From Alphaproteobacteria bacterium (GTDB lineage Bacteria; Pseudomonadota; Alphaproteobacteria; CACIAM-22H2), in NCBI GenBank assembly GCA_016869415.1, contig VGEI01000175.1:1-7351 (forward strand): a stretch of DNA of 7,351 bases, in the 5' to 3' direction. How positions within the stretch are numbered: the stretch's first letter is position 1; each line of letters starts with the position of its first letter. Positions 1 through 4,003 of the stretch are shown piece by piece. The notes below the pieces were generated by a model. It was given only the letters and a program-made list of their open reading frames with translations. It was not told where the DNA came from and made no database searches. The translations under genes and the position numbers were made by a program.

Positions 1-1
1 C

Positions 2-487
2 GATCCAATGCGTTTCGCCTTTCCGCGCCCGCTCAAGGGCCGGCCGGGCTGCGACTTCTCCTTTGCCGGCCTCAAGACCGCGGTGCGCCAAGCCGTCGAG
101 AACGCCGGCGAGTTGTCGGCAAAAATGATCGCCGACATAGCAGCCTCGTTCCAGCTGGCTGTCGCCGATTCGCTGGCCGACCGCACGGCTCGGGCGCTGG
201 AGGTGTTCAAAGGGCAGCACCCGGAGGGAAAGACGCTGGTCGTGGCGGGCGGTGTCGCCGCTAACGCCCTGCTGCGCCAACGGCTCAGCGCTCTCGCCGG
301 CGAACACGGGCTGGCGCTTGTCGCTCCACCGCTGAAGCTGTGCACCGACAACGCTGCCATGATCGCCTGGGCCGGCGTGGAGCGGCTACGCCTCGGCCTG
401 GTCGACGGGCTCGATTTCAGCCCGCGCCCGCGCTGGCCGCTCGATCCCGACGCGCCGAAGACGATCGGCGCCGGGGTGAAGGCGTAG
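2..487 (+). CDS. tsaD: TsaD, tRNA N6-threonylcarbamoyladenosine synthase, C-terminal part (5' end outside window)
   Basis: This is the last 161 residues of TsaD, the ASKHA-fold enzyme that transfers the threonylcarbamoyl group from threonylcarbamoyl-AMP to A37 of ANN-decoding tRNAs, working in the cytoplasm with TsaB and TsaE. Visible family motifs, numbered from the first codon in the window, are CDFSFAGLKTAV at 17-28, the nucleotide-binding VVAGGVAAN at 80-88 and LCTDNAAMIAWAG at 113-125. Asp116 in the last motif corresponds to the metal-binding Asp of the family. The usual HxxxH metal site lies in the missing N-terminal half, so the start cannot be set; the ATG at 8 is internal. The tail FSPRPRWPLD is typical of proteobacterial TsaD, followed by a short extra tail. 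The TAG stop lies in the loop of a 12-bp hairpin. The gene is convergent with the DUF1080 gene. The identification is secure. Confidence 0.95.
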   Translation, partial: DPMRFAFPRPLKGRPGCDFSFAGLKTAVRQAVENAGELSAKMIADIAASFQLAVADSLADRTARALEVFKGQHPEGKTLVVAGGVAANALLRQRLSALAGEHGLALVAPPLKLCTDNAAMIAWAGVERLRLGLVDGLDFSPRPRWPLDPDAPKTIGAGVKA

Positions 488-500
488 CCACCCCGGCGCC
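467..500. terminator. Perfect 12-bp inverted repeat across the tsaD stop codon, possible bidirectional terminator
   Basis: GGCGCCGGGGTG at 467-478 is exactly complementary to CACCCCGGCGCC at 489-500, leaving a 10-base loop that contains the tsaD stop codon (485-487). The repeat lies at the meeting point of two convergent genes, 26 bases before the DUF1080 stop. No T tract follows on either strand, so it is not a classical intrinsic terminator. It could still act as a hairpin-only terminator, as a 3' end stabiliser for both mRNAs, or as a block to opposing transcription. The complementarity is seen directly; the function is inferred. Confidence 0.5.
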
Positions 501-526
501 TCGTCCCGGCTGATGCGGGCCACTGA

Positions 527-1123
527 CTACAGCGTGCGGATCTCGACCCTGCGCCACTTGATCACACCGGCGCCGCCGACTCCGGCGCCGTATTGCAGCG
601 CGAACGGACCGCTGGCGAACTTGCTATCCTGGATGTCGACCGTCTTGGTGCCGTTCATGACGACGACGAGCTGAGCCCCCCTGGCCGTGATCTCGAAGGT
701 GTTCCACTTGCCGCCGGCCTTGGGCATCGGTGAGACCTTGGCGAAATTGACGATCGCCCCGGTGCCATAGCTCGGATCGGGCCGTCCGTCATAGATGTTC
801 ACCTCGTAGGAATTCTCGGCGTTGATCTTCTGCGGGTCGCTGCAGCGGATGAAGATGCCGCTGTTGGCCGCGTCATCGGCCCAGAACTCGGCCTTGATCT
901 CGAAGTTGGTATAAGAGTGCTTCGAGACCAGGAAGCCGACGCCTTTGTCAGCCACGACACTCCCGTCTTCGAGCCGCCAATTGGCGTTGCCGACCGGATT
1001 CCAGTGATCGAGGTTCTTGCCGTCGAACAGCACTGTCCAGCCTGACTGGCCGGAGACGTGTGTCCCCAGCGTAGTGGCGGCGGCAAACGACAGACCGGCA
1101 GCTATGAAAGACCGGCGCTTCAT
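527..1123 (-). CDS. Exported DUF1080 / 3-keto-disaccharide hydrolase-like protein with Tat-type signal
   Basis: This is a 198-residue single-domain protein of the DUF1080 family (PF06439), which has a concanavalin-like jelly-roll fold and includes 3-keto-glycoside-cleaving enzymes and carbohydrate-binding modules. Residues 1-26 look like an export signal: RRSFIA at 3-8 fits the twin-arginine consensus, followed by an Ala-rich hydrophobic stretch and a likely cut near VSG/Q at 23-26. Family motifs are LFDGKNLDHW at 32-41, SGIFIR at 88-93, YEVNIYDG at 106-113, TGAI at 121-124, NTFEI at 141-145, a conserved NG at 157-158, GPFALQYG at 172-179 and the closing strand IKWRRVEIR at 188-196. The start is set by a strong AGGGAGGA Shine-Dalgarno seven bases upstream. 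No oxidoreductase that would make a 3-keto sugar is next to it, so the substrate is unknown. A periplasmic or surface carbohydrate-related role is inferred from the family. Confidence 0.85.
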   Translation of the reverse strand: MKRRSFIAAGLSFAAATTLGTHVSGQSGWTVLFDGKNLDHWNPVGNANWRLEDGSVVADKGVGFLVSKHSYTNFEIKAEFWADDAANSGIFIRCSDPQKINAENSYEVNIYDGRPDPSYGTGAIVNFAKVSPMPKAGGKWNTFEITARGAQLVVVMNGTKTVDIQDSKFASGPFALQYGAGVGGAGVIKWRRVEIRTL

Positions 1124-1130
1124 GGCGGTG

Positions 1131-1138
1131 TCCTCCCT
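1131..1138 (-). promoter_or_regulatory. Strong Shine-Dalgarno of the DUF1080 gene
   Basis: Read on the minus strand, AGGGAGGA lies seven bases before the ATG at 1123-1121. It is a near-complete match to the anti-Shine-Dalgarno sequence and fixes the start of the exported protein. It is the strongest ribosome binding site in the window. Confidence 0.8.
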
Positions 1139-1200
1139 GATGTCCTTTGATTTCTATGGCGGAACCGCGCGCCCTAAAGGTGTGGCCGAGCCAGCTACAC

Positions 1201-1229
1201 TTGTCAGCGTTGTTCCGCAACGCGAGAAT
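1201..1229 (+). promoter_or_regulatory. Candidate sigma70-type promoter for the dedA-phosphatase pair, with dyad in spacer
   Basis: TTGTCA (1201-1206, five of six to TTGACA) is separated by exactly 17 bases from GAGAAT (1224-1229, four of six to TATAAT). The spacer is itself a perfect inverted repeat: GCGTTG at 1207-1212 and CAACGC at 1218-1223 around the loop TTCCG. Transcription would start near 1236 and leave a leader of about 125 bases before the DedA start. The dyad could be an operator. The match may be chance, and alphaproteobacterial promoters often depart from this consensus. I found no comparable promoter for the DUF1080 gene on the opposite strand. Confidence 0.35.
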
Positions 1230-1283
1230 ATCAAACCCCGGTTCGCGCACATAGGCTGGAAGACGACGATGCTCCGGCAGCGC

Positions 1284-1305
1284 AATGGGGCACCGCCCAA
1301 TTTTT
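1284..1305 (+). terminator. Weak hairpin followed by T5 in the dedA leader
   Basis: GGGC (1288-1291) pairs with GCCC (1295-1298) around ACC. Beyond a single G/A mismatch, AAT (1284-1286) pairs with ATT (1300-1302), and three more T follow. This resembles a small intrinsic terminator reading right. With the candidate promoter at 1201-1229 it would either attenuate the dedA transcript or end a short RNA of about 70 bases. The stem is short and the call is tentative. Confidence 0.2.
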
Positions 1306-1360
1306 AACTGGCCGGGCGCGCGCCGCATGATATGTAGGCCGCTCGAAACCGGGCGCCCCT

Positions 1361-1939
1361 ATGGACCTCACCCAGCTTCTCGAAGCGATACGCGAGCACG
1401 GCGACATCGCTTACGGCTTCGTCTTCGCCCGCGCGGCATGGAGCGATCTTCTCTTGCCGCTCTTCGCCGGCTACGCCGCGCATCTCAAAGCGCTCGAGTG
1501 GACAACGGTCATCGCAGTGTGCTGGAGCGCCAGCTTCCTGGGTGACACGGTACGATTCTGGATCGGCCGCCGCTGGGGCACACCTCTGGTTCGCCGCTTT
1601 CCCAAGTTCGAGCGGGGAAGCACCGTGGTCCTGCGGCTGGTCGATCGGCATCATCTGTGGATGCTCCTTGTGCATCGCTATCCGCCCGGCATACGCGCCC
1701 TTGCCGGCTTCGCCTACGGCATGTCGTCTCTGTCCTGGCTGCGCTTCCTGCCGCTCAATTTCCTCTCGGCGGGGCTGTGGGCCGCAATCGTCGTGGGCGT
1801 CGGATACAGCTTCGGCCATCTCTCGGAGCAGGTTCTGGGCCAAGCTGCATCGAGGTTTGCACTCGGCCTGCTTCTCGCCTTTCTCGCCGCGGCCTGGCTG
1901 CTGTCGAAGAAGCTCGAGCGGGTCATCGAGCGCAGCTGA
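1361..1939 (+). CDS. DedA-family (SNARE-associated/VTT domain) inner membrane protein
   Basis: This 192-residue polytopic membrane protein belongs to the DedA/VTT superfamily, whose characterised members move undecaprenyl phosphate or other phospholipids across the membrane. Diagnostic motifs are GDTVRFWIGRRWG at 61-73 (family GDxxxYxxGrxxG, with Phe in place of Tyr) and RYPPGIRALAGFAYGM at 106-121 (family RFxPGxR...aG...M), which carries the conserved arginines Arg106 and Arg112. Hydrophobic segments lie at about 30-40, 47-60, 128-149 and 166-181. The N-terminal part is short: the usual FLEs...PGE stretch before the first re-entrant segment is reduced, with only Asp29 near the position of the conserved acid. 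ATG 1361 is the only start possible, since an in-frame TGA lies at 1328-1330 with no alternative start codon between. No clear Shine-Dalgarno is seen. The stop overlaps the next gene's start by one base, so the two are probably translated together. Substrate is unknown. Confidence 0.85.
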   Translation: MDLTQLLEAIREHGDIAYGFVFARAAWSDLLLPLFAGYAAHLKALEWTTVIAVCWSASFLGDTVRFWIGRRWGTPLVRRFPKFERGSTVVLRLVDRHHLWMLLVHRYPPGIRALAGFAYGMSSLSWLRFLPLNFLSAGLWAAIVVGVGYSFGHLSEQVLGQAASRFALGLLLAFLAAAWLLSKKLERVIERS

Positions 1940-2748
1940 TGGCTGACCTGCCTGTCGAGCGCGTGGCGGCGCTGCTGCGCGAGGTCAGCGCCAGTATCAT
2001 CATGCCCCGCTTCCGGGCGCTGAAGAGCGGCGAGGTCGAGGAGAAGTCGCCGGACGACTTCGTCACCATCGCCGACCGCGAGGCGGAGGCAGCACTGGTC
2101 AGCGGGCTGCAGGCGATCCTTCCCTCGTCGACGGTGATCGGCGAGGAGATGTGCCATGCCCGGCCGGAGCTGTTGCAGGATCTGCACGAGGTCGACGAGC
2201 CGCTGTGGTTCGTCGACCCCCTAGACGGCACGCGCAACTTCGTCGATGGCGATCCACGCTTCGCCATCATGGTGGCGCTGCGCCAGCGGCGCGAGACTGT
2301 GGGCGCCTGGATCCTGAGACCCGTCACTGGCTCGCTGGCCATGGCCGAACGTGGGGCAGGCGCCTTCATCGATGGCGGGCGGCTTCGTGTGCCGCTCTCG
2401 GCGAAGGAAGCCAAAGCTCTGCGTGGCGCCGTCCTCACCAAGTTCCTGCCGCCCGACAGGCGCGAGCGCGTCGAGCGAAACGGATCGAAGCTCGGCGCAG
2501 TCCTGCCCGGGTCGATGTGCGCCGGCGACGACTATCCGGCGCTGGTACGCGGCACGCTGGATTTCGTCTGCTACTGGCGCGGCCTGCCCTGGGACCACGC
2601 TCCCGGCGCGCTGCTCCTCGCCGAGGCCGGGGGCACGGTCACGCGGTACGACGGCAGTGCCTACCAGCCCGATGGGCGGCTGGGCCTGATCGCGGCCGGC
2701 AGCGCGGCCACCGCCGAGATGGTGCGGAGGACTCTGGAACTCGGTTAG
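1939..2748 (+). CDS. Inositol monophosphatase family phosphatase
   Basis: This 269-residue protein is close to the usual length of the Mg2+-dependent, Li+-sensitive phosphatase family that includes inositol monophosphatase (SuhB), HisN-type histidinol-phosphatase and CysQ. The metal site is intact: Glu69-Glu70 in VIGEE, Asp93 and Asp96 in the signature FVDPLDGTRNF at 91-101, and Asp219 in PWDHAPGALLLAEAGG at 217-232. An upstream conserved Asp46 is in VTIADREAE. I chose ATG 1939 because it lies in the TGATG overlap with the DedA gene (stop 1937-1939) and gives a family-length N-terminus; a much longer upstream extension in the same frame is a shadow of dedA. Translation is probably coupled to dedA. 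The substrate cannot be read from the sequence: inositol phosphate, histidinol phosphate, a nucleotide such as PAP, or another sugar phosphate are all possible. The stop overlaps that of the convergent puuD by four bases. Confidence 0.88.
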   Translation: MADLPVERVAALLREVSASIIMPRFRALKSGEVEEKSPDDFVTIADREAEAALVSGLQAILPSSTVIGEEMCHARPELLQDLHEVDEPLWFVDPLDGTRNFVDGDPRFAIMVALRQRRETVGAWILRPVTGSLAMAERGAGAFIDGGRLRVPLSAKEAKALRGAVLTKFLPPDRRERVERNGSKLGAVLPGSMCAGDDYPALVRGTLDFVCYWRGLPWDHAPGALLLAEAGGTVTRYDGSAYQPDGRLGLIAAGSAATAEMVRRTLELG

Positions 2749-3941
2749 TCGAGGCGCGAGCCCTGGGCAATCCAGGCGCGGATCAGGGCGCGCTCTTCGT
2801 CGGTCATCTCGGTCTTGTTGGCCGGCGGCATGGTCTGGGTGAGCACTACCCGGGCGTTGATCTTCTGGGCGTTGGCGCGGATTTTCTGCGGTGTTTCGAG
2901 CACCAGGCCGTTGGGCGGCTGCTTGAAGGTATCGTCGGTCGGCTTGGCGGCGTGACAGGAGTTGCAACGCCCGGCGATCACCGCCCGCACTTCGGCGAAC
3001 GCTACCGGCGCCTCGCCCGGCTTCAGAGAGGCGGATCCCGTGCCCTGCGTGGTCAGCCAGTAGAGCGGCACGAAGATCGCCGCCGCAAGGAGCAGCGGCC
3101 AGGCTTTCATCTCACCCTTGTTGTGCATGTTAAGGAAGTGATTCACCGCCATCGCCACCAGCGCAGCGAGGATCAGCACCAGCCAGTTCTGCGGATGGCC
3201 GTAGGTGCTCGGGTAATGACCGCTGAGCATGATGAACACGACCGGCAGGGTCATGTAGTTGTTGTGCACAGAGCGCTGCTTGGCGGCGGCGGCATAGGCT
3301 GGATCGCCCTTGCGGCCCTCGCGCGTCGCCTGAATGAGTTGCTGTTGGCCGGGCACGATCACCGTCCAGACGCTGGCCGACATGATGATGCCCATCAGGC
3401 CACCGACATGAAGAAAGGCGCCGCGACCGCTGAAGATCTGCGAGAGGAAGACGGCAATACCGGCGATCAGCAGGAAGGTCGCGGCGAGCGGCGGCCAGCC
3501 GCCTTTCTGACCGAACTGTGAGCGCCACAGACCTTCATAGGCGGCCCAGCCGGCGAGCAACGTCACGATGCCGATGAAAGTCGCCTGCACTGGCGTGAGG
3601 TCGGCTTTCGCCGGGTCGATCAGATAGACGCTGGCGTCGGCGTAGAACACCAGGCACAGCATCATGAAACCGGTGATGCCCGTGAACGCCGCCTCCCATT
3701 TGAACCAATGCAGATGCGGCGGCATCTCGGCCGGCGAGACATGGATCTTCTCGACGCGGTAGAAGCCGCCCGAATGGACCATCCACAGCTCGCCCTCGAC
3801 GCCGGTCTTCGGCTGTACCGGCTTCGCCATGTTGGCGTCGAGCCACATGAAATAGAACGACGCGCCGATCCAGCCGATGCCGAAGATGACGTGCGCCAGG
3901 CGCACGATCGCGTTGAGCCAGTCTCCGGTGAAGAATTCCAT
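2745..3941 (-). CDS. puuD: PuuD, membrane-bound urate hydroxylase with C-terminal cytochrome c domain
   Basis: This is a full-length (398-residue) PuuD, the integral membrane urate oxidase that converts urate to 5-hydroxyisourate and passes electrons to its own cytochrome c domain instead of making hydrogen peroxide. The N-terminal Urate_ox_N (DUF989-type) part has about eight membrane segments, near 9-30, 84-104, 118-136, 149-170, 175-197, 228-243, 251-271 and 279-297. Family-like His-rich stretches include PPHLHWFKWEAAFTG at 74-88, FLHVGGLMG at 176-184 and HNNYMTLP at 226-233. The C-terminal domain has one haem c site, CNSCH at 326-330, and a probable axial Met371 in QTMPP. ATG 3941 is supported by AGGGG seven bases upstream. 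It lies 62 bases behind the FAD/GcvT gene on the same strand and may be its co-transcribed neighbour. No other urate-pathway gene (hydroxyisourate hydrolase, OHCU decarboxylase, xanthine dehydrogenase) is visible. Confidence 0.93.
   Translation of the reverse strand: MEFFTGDWLNAIVRLAHVIFGIGWIGASFYFMWLDANMAKPVQPKTGVEGELWMVHSGGFYRVEKIHVSPAEMPPHLHWFKWEAAFTGITGFMMLCLVFYADASVYLIDPAKADLTPVQATFIGIVTLLAGWAAYEGLWRSQFGQKGGWPPLAATFLLIAGIAVFLSQIFSGRGAFLHVGGLMGIIMSASVWTVIVPGQQQLIQATREGRKGDPAYAAAAKQRSVHNNYMTLPVVFIMLSGHYPSTYGHPQNWLVLILAALVAMAVNHFLNMHNKGEMKAWPLLLAAAIFVPLYWLTTQGTGSASLKPGEAPVAFAEVRAVIAGRCNSCHAAKPTDDTFKQPPNGLVLETPQKIRANAQKINARVVLTQTMPPANKTEMTDEERALIRAWIAQGSRLD
2755..2780. terminator. Bulged hairpin just after the phosphatase stop, inside the 3' end of puuD
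   Basis: CGCG (2755-2758) and CCTGG (2762-2766) pair with CCAGG (2772-2776) and CGCG (2777-2780) around the loop GCAAT, leaving a three-base bulge (2759-2761). The hairpin starts seven bases after the phosphatase stop and lies wholly within the last codons of puuD. No T tract follows. It may mark the 3' end of the dedA-phosphatase transcript or may be incidental coding sequence. Confidence 0.2.
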
Positions 3942-3948
3942 ACGCCCG

Positions 3949-3953
3949 CCCCT
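3949..3953 (-). promoter_or_regulatory. Shine-Dalgarno of puuD
   Basis: AGGGG read on the minus strand, seven bases before the puuD ATG (3941-3939). It supports the chosen start of the membrane protein. Confidence 0.55.
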
Positions 3954-3973
3954 GCCTGCGGTCGCGACTATGG

Positions 3974-3989
3974 GGCCGCTCCCGCGGCC
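3974..3989 (-). other. Six-bp perfect hairpin between the FAD/GcvT gene and puuD
   Basis: GGCCGC (3974-3979) pairs with GCGGCC (3984-3989) around a four-base loop, in the 62-base gap between two same-strand genes. No U run follows it on the minus strand. It could partly terminate the upstream transcript, or serve as a processing or stability point that sets the puuD level relative to the demethylase genes. At this GC content a chance occurrence is quite possible. Confidence 0.25.
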
Positions 3990-4003
3990 TGTAAACGCCG
4001 ACG

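Larger units (their letters stand above)
1124..1360. other. Divergent intergenic region between the DUF1080 and dedA genes
   Basis: This 237-base stretch is the longest gene-free part of the window and looks less GC-biased than its surroundings. It holds the DUF1080 ribosome binding site, a rightward promoter-like element and a weak hairpin with a T run, each listed separately. Small reading frames crossing it on both strands have no recognisable protein character and no ribosome binding site that I can see, so I do not call a gene here. Confidence 0.6.

Noticed and set aside
1315..1324. 10-bp perfect palindrome GGCGCGCGCC upstream of dedA
   Set aside because: Alternating G/C runs of this kind arise often by chance in GC-rich DNA, and nothing else marks it as a binding site.
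1017..1545. Small + strand frames (1017-1307 and 1285-1545) around the intergenic region
   Set aside because: They have no visible ribosome binding site or protein character, and they overlap the DUF1080 and dedA genes.
1657..1938. 94-residue upstream extension of the phosphatase
   Set aside because: It lies entirely within the DedA gene in another frame and reads as Arg/Ser/Pro-rich shadow sequence; ATG 1939 gives normal family length.
2151..3521. 456-codon + strand frame spanning the phosphatase and puuD
   Set aside because: It runs out of frame through one solid gene and antisense through another, is Arg/Ala/Gly-rich, and has no conserved motif.
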